This document shows, piece by piece, positions 1 to 10,600 of a DNA stretch of 64,000 bases; within the stretch, counting starts at the first letter, position 1; every line of letters starts with the position of its first letter. The notes under the pieces are model-generated. The model searched no databases. It was not told the origin of the DNA and was given only the letters and a program-made list of their open reading frames with translations. The position numbers were made by a program, and so were the translations under genes. The DNA comes from Lineus longissimus. Its lineage: Eukaryota; Nemertea; Pilidiophora; Heteronemertea; Lineidae. The stretch lies in contig NC_088323.1 in the NCBI RefSeq assembly GCF_910592395.1, positions 6,510,001-6,574,000 of the forward strand, in the 5' to 3' direction.

Positions 1-199
1 TGCAGGTTTGGTTCATTGAAGGACTGGCTGTGACATTGTCCTGTATCCGACTGGAATGTCCATTTGACATAGGGTAATGGGCTCTTGAGGGACTGCGTGT
101 GCAATTGTCCCAGTCCTGTTTACTCGCCCCGAGGCTAAGAGTAGCAAGCTTTGAGGAAGTTTGCCTCCAATTTCAGGAATGAAATGAGGAGTCACTTCA

Positions 200-535
200 T
201 GGCTTAAATGGACAGACTCGAGAAATATATAGATAAAACACTTTATTTACAATCAAATAAGGTCTGAAATAACAAAACAGAGACCTCCAGGATCAATGTC
301 CGAGATAAGAGAGTTCATGGCCCTATTTTCTGACTCTTTTGCTTCGGATTGGCACAGATTCAGGGCTATCAGAAGGTGCGTATGAAGTGTTTTCCAGCTG
401 TATTAAACAGGAACTACTGACAGAGTTCTTTTCAATCAATCTTCAAGTCAGAAGGCACTGATAAAATTATATGGGAAAATTCCTCTGCCCGATATGTTGC
501 AAAAGATGTCACCATTACCCAAGAGTTCAGACTGT
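200..535 (-). other. CIR1: CIR1 3' untranslated region with polyadenylation signal
   Basis: Downstream of the CIR1 stop there is about 290 bp of AT-rich DNA, then a canonical AATAAA on the minus strand (plus-strand positions 242-247). Cleavage would be expected about 10-25 bases lower. The exact 3' end cannot be seen. The remaining bases 1-200 hold nothing I recognise. Confidence 0.6.
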
Positions 536-889
536 CTATCTTGAATCTCTCCGATTCCTCCTTGGTGATGATCGACCACGCACAGGGGACCTATCGCGAT
601 GCGAATCACGCCTTGGGGACCTGTCACGATTTGACCTCACAGGGGACCTATCGCGATACGACTCTCTTTTCGGAGACCTATCACGCTGGGACTCCTTTTT
701 TGGCGATCTCCATTGATACGAGTCTTTTTCCCGTGACCTATCTCGATATGAGTCCCTCTTTGGAGAGCGTTCTCGGTACGAGTCCCTCCTTGGAGAACGA
801 CCTCGGTAAGAGTCCCTTTGCGGTGAGCTATCCCGATAGGTCTCTCTTCTTGGTGATCTATCACGATGTGACTCCCGTTTTGGAGACAT
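536..889 (-). repeat. CIR1: In-frame SR repeat in the last CIR1 exon
   Basis: The last 117 codons of CIR1 are a degenerate tandem repeat with a unit of about 11-12 codons of the form [10 protein letters not shown] (variants RERSP, RGRSPRR). Roughly ten units can be counted before the stop at 536-538. On the plus strand the same repeat leaves long open frames with no coding merit. RS/SP-rich tails are typical substrates of SR-protein kinases; that role here is inferred. Confidence 0.85.
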
Positions 890-3800
890 ATTACTTCGGC
901 TGTGATCAGGGTGTCCATTTTTAGCAGAATGACCCCTATCATTTTCCCTTGAGGATTGACCTCTTCCACCACCCCTAGACTTTCTTATTTCGGGAGAAGC
1001 AGAGCGTCTCCTTGAAGAACTAGCCTGTGCTTCCTGGATGTGGCGTTTATGTCTAGAGTTCTGTTCTGGTTCACTTTCGCTGTCGGAATCTGAATCACTG
1101 CTCGAGTCCCTCTTTGAGTGTGATTTCTTTTTTGTTTTTGTCCGCCTATCATTTTCGGAGTCTGCAAAATATAGAGAGAGAGGTCAGATTGTCATCAAAT
1201 GACCCACTTGGCACCAAAACACTGTCCCTAATAGAGAGGCTGTGTTGTTCTGAGGTTCCATAAGCTGAGATTCCACTGCACCTTATGCTTCCAAACAAGT
1301 TTCTCCCTATTTCTTGAAATATAATTTCACATCTAAACTATTGCACTTTGGGCAGGAGAAAAACAAGGCGAGAACATCAAACATCAAGTCCCTTTCCATT
1401 CAAAAAACAATAAAACACCCGGAGAACTCACCAGAATCAGACTCATCATCTTTCCTCCCGTGCTTCCTGGATTTCTTCTTTTTGTCCTTCTTCTTCTTCT
1501 TAGACTTGCTCGACTTCTTCTCCTGTAACTTATTCAGTTTCCTGCAGAGACAGACACAAGTGGTTAAGATGGAAGCCACCAAATATATTTTCAGGTACGA
1601 CCCCATTAAAAAGATTCTCATCAGTAGCGCCACCGAAACTTTATTTTAGAAATGTCTGCTTTTCACGACCCCTTCCTTTAAAAACACACATGCAACCATT
1701 AGTTTGCAATGTCTTTTTTTGCGAATATAACTGCCATTGTGCCGAGTATACTCAAAATAAATTGCTGATTCCAGAAGAGTGTCTTGTTGGTCTTTGTAAA
1801 GGGAGGGGGGGGGGGCTAGAAAGAGACAAACAGTGTTGTATCTTTTAGCTTTAAGATCATTCTGATATGCTCCCTAATGTGGTTATAACTAAAGCCAACC
1901 ACATATGTGACTTACTTCAGCAGTTTCTTTTTCTGTTTTGGCGTGAGTGATTTCAGGAATTGGACCTCTGGATCATCACTGTCTTCAGAGTCTACCAGTT
2001 GCTGAAACAAAGACCAACAATACGTTACAACAGGCCAGGTGAATATCGCCCTGAGGATTAATTCCCCAGGTTGCCGAGCATCAGGCTGGCCTCCAACTTG
2101 GAAAGCTGACCATCTAGTAAAGGAGGAAGATTTCCAAATATGTTCGAAAAGTGTGTTGTTTGAGTCTTCCGAGGAAATAATGTTGTACTTATGTTTACCT
2201 GGTCACATGGTTACAACTCCAAGCAAGATTTGCCTCTTAAACTTACCCCCTCTACCTTTCTTTCCATCACGCTCCTCTTAAGTACGAGGCCATCACTCTT
2301 CATATCCTCGAGGAGGTCCGATGTTTTCATGTCCGCTGCAAAAAAGGTCAGGGCTGATCAGTTACCATAAAATCTGTTCCTCATGCCATCTATTCAAATT
2401 GACAGCAGTGAGTTTAAGAGAATAAGATTGGAAGTTCACTGCTTTTTAATTACTGAAGTCACAGTGAGTATTACTGAAGAACCAGAAACTTCAGAGTGGA
2501 TTTTAGATTGCATATACACATGTAAGGCAACTACGGGCCCATTTACGTTTTGCTGGTCATTCCCAAAAAGCTACACTGGTCTGTTGAGGCCGCAATTGAC
2601 ATCTCGAAAGATTCTAAATGAAACCTACTGACTCTTAACAATCGCACCAGTCGAGAAGGCTGGTGCGATATAATCAACCTGCTATCTCAAAAACAGAGTA
2701 GTTCTGTACAAGTTTTTCATGCAGGCTCTCATTCAAACCTTCCTTTCCATTTTTTTTAATGATTGTAAAACTTACGTTGCGGTGGCTCCGCAGTTAGCGA
2801 CTTTCCAAACAGAGGGCAGATCCTATCTGTATTCACATGGCCCCATTTATGACACTTGATGCACCTGACATTACGGACTTCGATACCAAAAGGCTGATCA
2901 CGAATTGTCTCATCATTCTTGGCGTACGATTCACGTGGCGCATTATATTTTCGCTGCCATTCAAACTTGTACTCCGGTTCGTCGTCCTCTTTTTCATGTT
3001 CTGGGGTGAAAGTAAAACAGAAAAATATTATTTACATTAACTTCTTCTTCTTCCTTTTCTCCTGCGAATGCAAATCAGCATGCAAATCTTATAGCAAGAC
3101 TTCAATGGTGGGTTAACATACTGATTTCAAAAGTAGATCTGTTGGATGTAATAGGCCATTGAAGACTCAATGTTAGGATTCGACCGTGTCTTAACAGAAT
3201 CTAATCATACCTTTCTCAGCTCCTGGGGGTGCATCGTACATGAAACTCAATCCAAGTTTGGCTTTCTCATCCCCGAGTAATGCCCTGAAAGTGTAATGAT
3301 GAACAAAGTTAAGCGGTTTGATTTTAAGACAGCAGGCTTTTCGTTTATAAGAGGTGTCATCCACTCCCACCCATAAAATATCCTGTCCTGATAGCTGCTT
3401 TTCACTCCCTAGGTTACAGGAACAACATCTAGCTCAGAACAGTACATTGTGCTGGAGAGTGATTTTGTCCTCTCAATCAAACTCATGGGAGCTATTTTCA
3501 AATGTAAAAGCCAGAGACAGAAAATATCACATAGATGATCAGAGCTTTAGAGCCAGAGCTTATCCCAGTTGCTACAGCATTTAAGCAACAACGGGTGTCG
3601 CTACCACTGGACAGGATGCTGGTCTAATTACAGGCTGACATCCCAGGCCTGCCTGCAACAACTTTATATATGTGGGTGAAGAGAAGCAAGTAGGGGCAAG
3701 TGTCTTGCTCAAGGAAACAGAGATGAAAGGGTGGAGAACCTGAGAGTCAAACCCACAACCTCCTGATTAGTCACTGACACGTCCTTACCTATTTCCATAC

Positions 3801-4219
3801 ATATCTTGCTCTTTCTGGTACTGATTTAACATATCTTCTTGCTTTTTCTTATCATGCTGATGCTTTTGTTCTGCCATCCATACCTGCAAAAGAGCCAAGT
3901 TTATGAGACCTTTTCTCGCAAGAAGGATTTACTTTAGAGGAAGTTAGTTAGATAGTCATAGTGTAGCCCTATTTCTTGGTTGACCCATCCCGACCAAAGT
4001 TCTGTCACTGAATGCCATCAAATCAAGTGATGGCAAGCACCCATTGCTGGCAGTAATTGGGTTAAGTCAATGTACAGGCATGCATTTGTTTCCATGCATT
4101 GTGCATATGCACTGCAGTGCCAACAGGAAAAATAAAATATTTTTTACCCTCTTTATATTTTCTTTACTTCCTGGATGGAAGAATTTCTTGGTCATATAAT
4201 TATTGAATCCCTTGCCCAT
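536..4219 (-). CDS. CIR1: CIR1, corepressor interacting with RBPJ (complete, 8 coding exons, 458 aa)
   Basis: Nuclear adaptor that in vertebrates links the Notch effector RBPJ/CBF1 to histone-deacetylase corepressors and also associates with splicing factors. Coding exons run 4219-4148, 3883-3789, 3284-3211, 3000-2776, 2335-2247, 2001-1916, 1541-1432 and 1161-536; all junctions are GT-AG and phases close to one 459-codon frame. The start [19 protein letters not shown] matches the conserved CIR1 N-terminus (Cir_N), followed by [16 protein letters not shown], then [15 protein letters not shown]. Residues 126-141 form a zinc knuckle (C126, C129, H134, C141; [10 protein letters not shown]). [20 protein letters not shown] at about 190-210 is another family block, and a lysine-rich then SR-rich tail follows. 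Length is close to the vertebrate protein (about 450 aa). Head-to-head with RIF1; a Harbinger transposon lies 130 bp upstream of the start codon. Identification is firm. Confidence 0.95.
1220..1285. repeat. Fragment of a dispersed 'aacctctctat' family repeat
   Basis: The stretch in CIR1 intron 7 reads ccctaatagagaggctg followed by gaggttcca and ends in a purine-rich tail. It resembles the fuller copy at 38217-38378 and fragments at 15253-15312 and 22818-22840. It is too short to define ends. Confidence 0.4.
2640..2669. repeat. Short perfect hairpin in CIR1 intron 4
   Basis: ATCGCACCAG and its exact reverse complement CTGGTGCGAT are separated by about nine bases. Nothing else nearby explains it; it may be the relic of a small palindromic repeat. 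Confidence 0.5.
3600..3786 (-). mobile_element. tRNA-derived SINE fragment in CIR1 intron 2
   Basis: Read on the minus strand it has TAATCAGGAGGTTGTGGGTT (RNA polymerase III B-box region) and then CCTTGAGCAAGACACTTG. The same blocks, in the same order, occur on the plus strand at 46255-46480, so the two are copies of one SINE family. The tRNA-like head lies only a few bases inside the intron, next to the donor of CIR1 exon 2 at 3788/3787. The A-box part is missing or too diverged to call. Confidence 0.6.
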
Positions 4220-4349
4220 GATTGCTGTTTAACTAGGCAACAACTTTGAATAGAAGATTAGGCAAGCAGGATCGTCAAAAACGTGTGTTTTGTTAAGGTC
4301 GAAAATCACAGAAAACATAAATATTGCATTTTGTATGGGTGAAACTAAA

Positions 4350-4382
4350 GAGTGCGTTCGATTACTTGTCTAGGACATGTCC
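4350..4382 (+). repeat. Harbinger left terminal inverted repeat
   Basis: Thirty-three bases that are the exact reverse complement of 6687-6719. The mismatch immediately outside (A against A) fixes the outer limit. Confidence 0.95.
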
Positions 4383-4529
4383 AAGTGTGGTAGTTTGCCG
4401 GAAGTCAGTAGTCGGACCTGGTCCATCATCGTTCGAAAAGTGGTGTTGGACATGTCTAGGACATGCCCTTCTAACCCTCCTCGCTGATGGGGTTACTTGG
4501 GCAAGTATCCCACAATGCATTGCAGCAAC

Positions 4530-4631
4530 ATGGCGTCGATGGCGAAGAAGCTGAAGGTTACGGGCGATAAATTCATCTTCGGAATCGATTTAGGCCTATA
4601 TGATCCGCCCAGAGTGTATTGTTTGCTGTAG
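4530..4631 (+). CDS. Small ORF or first exon inside the Harbinger element, function unknown
   Basis: A 33-codon frame starts MASMAKKLKVTGDKFIFGID and ends at TAG. It is divergent from the transposase and preceded by tcccacaatgcattgc, a promoter-like motif. Harbinger elements usually carry a second gene for a DNA-binding partner, so this could be its first exon with later exons between 4632 and 5349. I do not recognise the peptide and no downstream exon was established. Confidence 0.25.
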   Translation: MASMAKKLKVTGDKFIFGIDLGLYDPPRVYCLL

Positions 4632-5349
4632 CAATTGAAACAAGGATGTTTTAGCAAAATTTAATTTATAAATTGACAGTTCAATCAATTGAATTATTGT
4701 TAGCGGATCGATGATGTATTTTTTTACATATCATGATATTGTACATTTACAACAATGAACAAGTGAAAAGTCCAAGAGAAAAGAACCTGGAGTGTAAATA
4801 GATAACTTCGTCTCACAGGCATCATTGTTGGGCACTGTGTCCCTGACGTAAGGAAGGAAAGGCCCAAAAATTGATTGGATTTCCGGTGATGCCTCTGTCA
4901 GCAGGTTCTTTCCTATGGGACCTCCTGGTACATGTTTATTTTTATACAACTTTTAATTGTTGATTGTTCTCAACAATACATTTATTATATAAAATATATA
5001 GAATATATTTTGTTACTTCGATTTTGTTGCAGAACAGTGTTCGTGTCCGTCATTGGATAACTTGTACTGGGAACATCTCAAAATTGAACTTATCTCAGAA
5101 AAGACAGAACTGTTGCATGCATTTCTTTTTGAAGAGGGACTAAAGGGTTGCTGTGGGCATGGTGGGAGCTTGTACAAGTCTTAGAGTGTTTAATTCGAAA
5201 AATCGCTTTTGAGGCTTTTTAAATATCAGGCGAATCCACTTCTTGTTTGCGTCTTTTGGAAATTGTGTTTTTCCATTTCATGCATTGGAGAAGTTCTGTC
5301 TTTTTTCACATAAAACACTTGTGAGATGCATCCCAATCAGTAGTCACAT

Positions 5350-6519
5350 TTAGTCTCTCCTGGCCAACAGCATTTCTAGTTCCCTACGTTTTTCAATTCC
5401 GCTGGTCCTGTGGTGGTGTGGCCTAGGCATAGCGGCATTCTCTTCATCTAATTGAAGTTCTTCTAGTGTATGGTCATTGTTCTTCAGACAAAGGTTGTGC
5501 ATGACACATGCCGCCAAAATAGAGTGGCACAACAGTTCGATGTCGGAACAATCAAAGTCCCTTAGCCTTCTGAATCGTCCTTTGAGTTGTCCAAAAGCTC
5601 TCTCAATGACGACCCTAGCAGAGTTATGTCTCTTGTTGTACCTCTTTTGATCCCTTGTGATATTCCCATAATCCTTATATGGGGTCATAAGCCATGGTTG
5701 TATCGGGTACGCCGACTCTCCCAGGAGGAATTCATCCGTTTCAAACTTGGCTGTAGCCTCTTGGAACACTGAGGAGTTATTGAAAACACGGGCATCATGT
5801 GTGCACCCTGGCCAGCCAGTATAGACGTGGGTGAAGGCCAGGGCATCGTCACAGACACCCTGTAGCACAACCGAGTGGAATTTCTTACGGTTTACATATG
5901 AATTGGGATTCTTCGTGGGGGCTTTGATTTTTATGTGACACCCATCTATTGCCCCAATGGCCCCTGGAAAGTGACTGTACTTTTCGAATCCTTCAGAAAT
6001 GTTCACTCTGTTCTCGTGACTTGGCCAGGATATTAGTTTCTTAATGAGGTTGTTCACAACGGCTTTGCAAACTCTGCGACAGATGCAGTGTGTTGTTGAC
6101 CTCGAAATCCCGAAGCGATCAGAAATTGATCTAAACGAGTCGGGTGACCCAAGGTACCAGAGGAACACCAAGGCTTGCTTGCCGAGTTCAACTGGAGGAC
6201 GACCAAACCCATGTTGTCCCAGGGCCATCTCTGGACACGGTTGTAGTTCCCCCAATAAGACCTCAAATGTCGTCCTGGAGAGCCGAAAATGCGATCGGAA
6301 ATCATCTAGAGACTGAAGTGGGACCGTCACCTCAGCATAGTTCTCAGTCCTTGGGACTTTGGCACGTCTTTCTTCAGGGAGGTGTCTCTCTAACGATAGG
6401 CCTGCTGTCTCAAGGCTCTCACTGACAAACCTATTCTGTATTATTTGGGTATTTCCCCGGAAAAGGGCTATAGACATGGCCACCATCGCCCTTTTGCGGT
6501 TCGCCTCCATCATGTCCAT
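5350..6519 (-). CDS. Harbinger (HARBI1-like) DDE transposase, 389 aa
   Basis: Nuclease of the DDE_Tnp_4 family that excises and inserts its own transposon; it usually needs an element-encoded DNA-binding partner for nuclear import. One uninterrupted exon starts at the ATG at 6519 (MDMMEANRKRAMVAMS) and stops at 5350-5352. A helix-turn-helix segment lies at about residues 130-150 (SISDRFGISRSTTHC). The catalytic triad is visible: D192 in GAIGAIDGCHIKI, D242 in YTGWPGCTHDARVF, E306 in RVVIERAFGQLKGRF. Length and motif order are normal for the family. No stop or frameshift is present, so the enzyme may be active. The gene lies wholly between the element's 33-bp inverted repeats. Confidence 0.96.
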   Translation of the reverse strand: MDMMEANRKRAMVAMSIALFRGNTQIIQNRFVSESLETAGLSLERHLPEERRAKVPRTENYAEVTVPLQSLDDFRSHFRLSRTTFEVLLGELQPCPEMALGQHGFGRPPVELGKQALVFLWYLGSPDSFRSISDRFGISRSTTHCICRRVCKAVVNNLIKKLISWPSHENRVNISEGFEKYSHFPGAIGAIDGCHIKIKAPTKNPNSYVNRKKFHSVVLQGVCDDALAFTHVYTGWPGCTHDARVFNNSSVFQEATAKFETDEFLLGESAYPIQPWLMTPYKDYGNITRDQKRYNKRHNSARVVIERAFGQLKGRFRRLRDFDCSDIELLCHSILAACVMHNLCLKNNDHTLEELQLDEENAAMPRPHHHRTSGIEKRRELEMLLARRD

Positions 6520-6686
6520 TTAGGACAACCAGGACAATGCAGGAGACCAGGACAGACGTTTAGTTACAAAAGAAGACCATAGACGGCGACCATGAAGCGC
6601 CCGGCTACGCCATGACACTTTGCCCTACAGAAACCTCACATGCGTTCGTTTAGTGACTCATGTCTTGGGAGCCCCAGATCGAGGTC

Positions 6687-6719
6687 GGACATGTCCTAGA
6701 CAAGTAATCGAACGCACTC
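6687..6719 (-). repeat. Harbinger right terminal inverted repeat
   Basis: Exact reverse complement of 4350-4382, ending aatcgaacgcactc, followed by AAA. Confidence 0.95.
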
Positions 6720-7671
6720 AAAATGAGGCTTGGGAAACCCTGGGCAAATTATTCAGCCTGGCACGGCACCATTTGAATTTGTTTTAACGACAAATTCGGA
6801 GAAAAAGATGTTAATCTGACCGAATGAATAGAATATTTAAATAATTTTTTATCAAGAAAACCATGCAACTTTTGCTGTTTGTACATGAAGGCTTTATGCG
6901 TGGATTTGAAGCGGAGTTCGTTCCAATCAGTTTCTGTGTTTCTGATTTTATAATCACCCGCGGTGACGATATCCCGCGAAACGTGTATTTTTATTTTGCA
7001 AGAACAAGAATAAAAGTGCCGTTTTCTATTTCATTATGATATGATTTTGAGGATCATTACAAATCTGTCAGTTCCTTATGTACTAGGTGATTATTAGGCG
7101 CCACTCTTACGAAAAATGATTGTTTTGTTGTTAAGTTATTGCTTGTTCTTTTGTGTCAAAATGTCAGATTATATCCTATGATTATAGACATAGGCCTGCC
7201 CTATGTCTATTACTTTACACAGGCCTACTATACATCATACATGTAGATGTAGGCCTACATTATGTTTTGTACAGTCAAGTCTACATGTACGGTGCAGTGT
7301 GCACTGCCTTCTCCTCGGCCTTCTCTTTTTCACTTCACTGATTTTCAGCTTTGTCTCGAGAAGTGGCAAGTGTTTTGATGAGATAAATATGATGCTCGGT
7401 CTGTCATACTCATCATACTCGGTCATCGATAGACCGTCTCATAGACATAATAGGGCCATAGGCCCTTTTCAAGATACGCCGGTACCACCTAGGCCTAGGT
7501 CAAAAGAACACTTTGGAACTTAAGTCTCGGATACTACGATGGTACAGTTCACACATAACTGACCAATCGGCAGTTCTGACGTTCCGCCTACTCTGAATTG
7601 TGGCCAGGTTTCAGACTAGACCTAAGTTTAACAGTGTCGTAACCTTTCACTTTATTCAGGATTGCGACAAT
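6720..7671 (+). promoter_or_regulatory. RIF1 upstream region and 5' leader
   Basis: Non-coding DNA between the Harbinger right end and the RIF1 start codon. A CCAAT box is present at 7563-7567 (gaccaatcgg). A good 3' splice site (ctttattcag, ending at 7659) just before the first codons suggests a 5' leader intron or a very short leader. With the Harbinger element removed, CIR1 and RIF1 start codons would be only about 1.08 kb apart, so this may be half of a former shared promoter. Confidence 0.45.
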
Positions 7672-10600
7672 ATGATGGTAGCAGCAGCAGCCCAGCCTGG
7701 TAATATGGACGTCACAAAGCTTCTCCAGAAACTATCCACAACTAAAGATTCAAAACAGAAAACAGCGATTTATAATGAGCTGGTGGAGTAAGTGAAATCA
7801 TTTTTCCTATCGGAACATTCTGCCAGGATTTTGAGGGGACTAAAACCCTTTCGACCTTTTTCCGTTGCTCCCCAATGCCTGAATTTAACCTCACAAATCC
7901 TGAAAATTTGCAGATAAACTTTGGTCCTAAGCATCATCGGGGTCATGCCCAACCTCCCTGGCCCTGTCCCTCCCTCACTTCCTCTGGAGGAAACCTCGGT
8001 AACATTAACAATGAAAAATTCCCAAACCCTTATCAGTTCATTGTATCTAATAAAGTTCTAACTCCTTTGTTTTAGGAAAGTCAAGGATGGGTCAATTTCA
8101 AATTACGTCGGGAAGCTGGCAACATCTTGTTGCCTAGAAACATGCAAGGACGTCCTTGATAATGAGGTGGAGTTATCAAATGCGGCACTTCAGGCGTTGG
8201 GATTCTTTATCCATGAGCCTCGTATAGTCAAGTAAGTAGGGCTATCATTGAGAAGCCGATTTAGTCCTTTTTGGCCATTTTAAATTTTAGAATCATCACA
8301 AACCTAAAAATCTCACCTCCTGTGGCTGATTTAAACCTTTTTGACAGGGGTTTTATGTGTCGACTAGACCGTTATGTCAAATCGATGATTTCAAAAGACC
8401 GGTTATGGTGAACTATTTTCCTGTTAAAACCTCGAATCGTTCTGTGTTCAAATTAACTTTTTGTCTCCAGGTCTCTCACCAAAGAAAATGGATATGTCAT
8501 ATTGACGAATCTGTGTAGTGTGCTTTTACGATTGGAGGAGAAGACGGGAACTGTCCGGGCCCTGTGGTGCCTTTCAAAACAAACCTTGCCAGACGTCATT
8601 GTTGCCAATGAGGTACGTCTGCATTTACTGTTTGTATAGTGATGAACGGCTTGATTCATTACGAGAAATGTATCAAGTGCTGGAGTATACCTACACAATT
8701 TACCATTATCATCGGGAGAAAGTGATATTCTTCAGTTGCATAACGCCTGACTGTAGCTGAGTAAATAACGCTTACAGTGCTAACTCTGAATTCATTTTTG
8801 CTCAGTTAGCAAGTTCTCATTTTCAATGAAATGTAATCGTATTGACCACTCAAGATTTATTTCTCTTTTATTTCTTTCAGCTCAACAGTATACTCTGTTC
8901 CCTGGAACACGTCTGCTCGCGCTGCAAGTACCAAGTCGGTGTTGTTGATTATGAGACACTTGGTGTTGTGTGCAGGTAAAATTTAACTCTTTCATAATGC
9001 CATCTATGCTGCACTGTAAAGTGAAAAGATTTTGCACACATTTTCTTTATTGTAGATTTTGCAAACATCATCGATTCACTAAATGAATAATCTAAAGAAA
9101 TGTTCTTAACTTGCTAAAGTAAAAATCATAAAGATTTATTCGGCTTCAGTTTAAATCATTTGCTCCCCAAAAAGAGTAGAATAGATCAGTTGGTGAGCAT
9201 GCTTCATCAGGCGCAGGATGGGTGAGATTGGCATATCATGTTCACTAGCTGCACCGAAACGGTTTTAAAAAGGAAATACACTGTGCGTCTTTCAAATGAA
9301 ATATTTGTCTTGCAGACTTCTTGAGCAGATTCCAGACGACATGGGACTTCACACGCCAATATGGGCCAAAATAATCTTTCATTTGGTCGTACACAGTGTG
9401 CCAAAGGTCCGAGAGAGGGCGTTGGCTGTCATGGAAATAGCTATGCCTTTCCTGATGAAACACCAAGACGAACTCGTCAGGATCCTCATACCGGATTTAA
9501 AAGAGGTAGGTGTTGCGTTAAGCGCCGCGCAAATGCGCGATTTTAGTCGCTGTGAGCCATCACAGGCGACAAAAATGGCTCATTTGCACCGGGCTTTAGT
9601 TTCTTGTTCCCAGGAATAGCCAGCCAACATGACCCACAGCAGCCATAAGCAACTTCTTATCCGCTCGGGCGTGTTTGGGTTATTTTAAATGATCACTGTG
9701 ATTGTTGTAATGAAGAGGAGTCCAGCTCTAATCTACTTACACCTTAAGAATCTGTGTTACTATTAGATACCACTTTGCGTGATAATAAGCCTTGCTGTGT
9801 TTTTTCTTTTAGGGTATTCTTGGCGATATGAAGAAGCTGTTTGCTGCCAAACAAGAAGTGTTTGTGATGAGAGTGTGGTCGTGCTTTGTGCAGGTATTGG
9901 GCAAGGTAGGTCAATGAAATCTGGCCAAATGGCGTCAGCGTACAGGACCATCTCTACGATGAATTGTAAGCTGGAATTTTCGGCGGACAACCGAGTGGAT
10001 CCGACAAACAGAGCTGACTGATTAAGGTGTGAACGCAAAGATGAAATCTGTATCTTCTTTTAGGAAAAAGTACTGTGATAATTTTTTACTCTTTTATTGC
10101 AGTCTATCCACCATGGGAGCTTTATCAACAGCATTCTAGGCTTGGCAGAGCAGGGGTTCAAAAGCCAGTCAATAGAGGGCAAGTGTGCAGCCTTTGAGGC
10201 GTGGATTTCTCTTATCGATAACTTTGCAACAAATCCTGGTAAGTTTTGTGATGCTATTACCATGACGTTCTTCTTCTTCATCTGCTTCTGATATTTTTGA
10301 GATGTATGCTGGATGGTCAATCCGTTTTCGATAACAAAGTCGGCTGTCTCACAGAGCTCTGCCGCGGTAGACGGGCGCGGGGTCATGTTCCCTAAGTGCT
10401 TAAGTAGAATGAATGTTGTCCATTGAAGTAAAGTTGGAACAGAATTTCCTAAGTGCTTAAGTAGAATGAATGTTGTCCATTGAAGTAAAGTTGGAACAGA
10501 ATTTCCTAAGTGCTTAAGTAGAATGAATGTTGTCCATTGAAGTAAAGTTGGAACAGAATTTCCTAAGTGCTTAAGTAGAATGTATGTTGAAGTGAAGTAA

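Larger units (their letters stand above)
4350..6719. mobile_element. PIF/Harbinger DNA transposon, apparently intact (2370 bp)
   Basis: Both ends carry a 33-bp terminal inverted repeat that is perfectly matched (4350-4382 and 6687-6719, starting gagtgcgttcgattac). The bases outside are AAA on both sides (4347-4349 and 6720-6722), consistent with the 3-bp target duplication of this superfamily, though TWA is more usual. Inside is one intact DDE transposase gene. Subterminal sequence near the left end repeats the ggacatgtctaggacatg core of the repeat (about 4447-4470). Perfect ends and an unbroken gene suggest recent insertion. No clear Myb/MADF partner gene, normally the second Harbinger protein, was recognised. 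The element sits in the CIR1-RIF1 intergenic region. Confidence 0.95.

Noticed and set aside
541-924. 127-codon plus-strand open frame
   Set aside because: It is the antisense shadow of the CIR1 SR repeat.
4731-4949. 72-codon minus frame in the Harbinger element
   Set aside because: No Myb, MADF or other DNA-binding signature; not supported as the partner protein.
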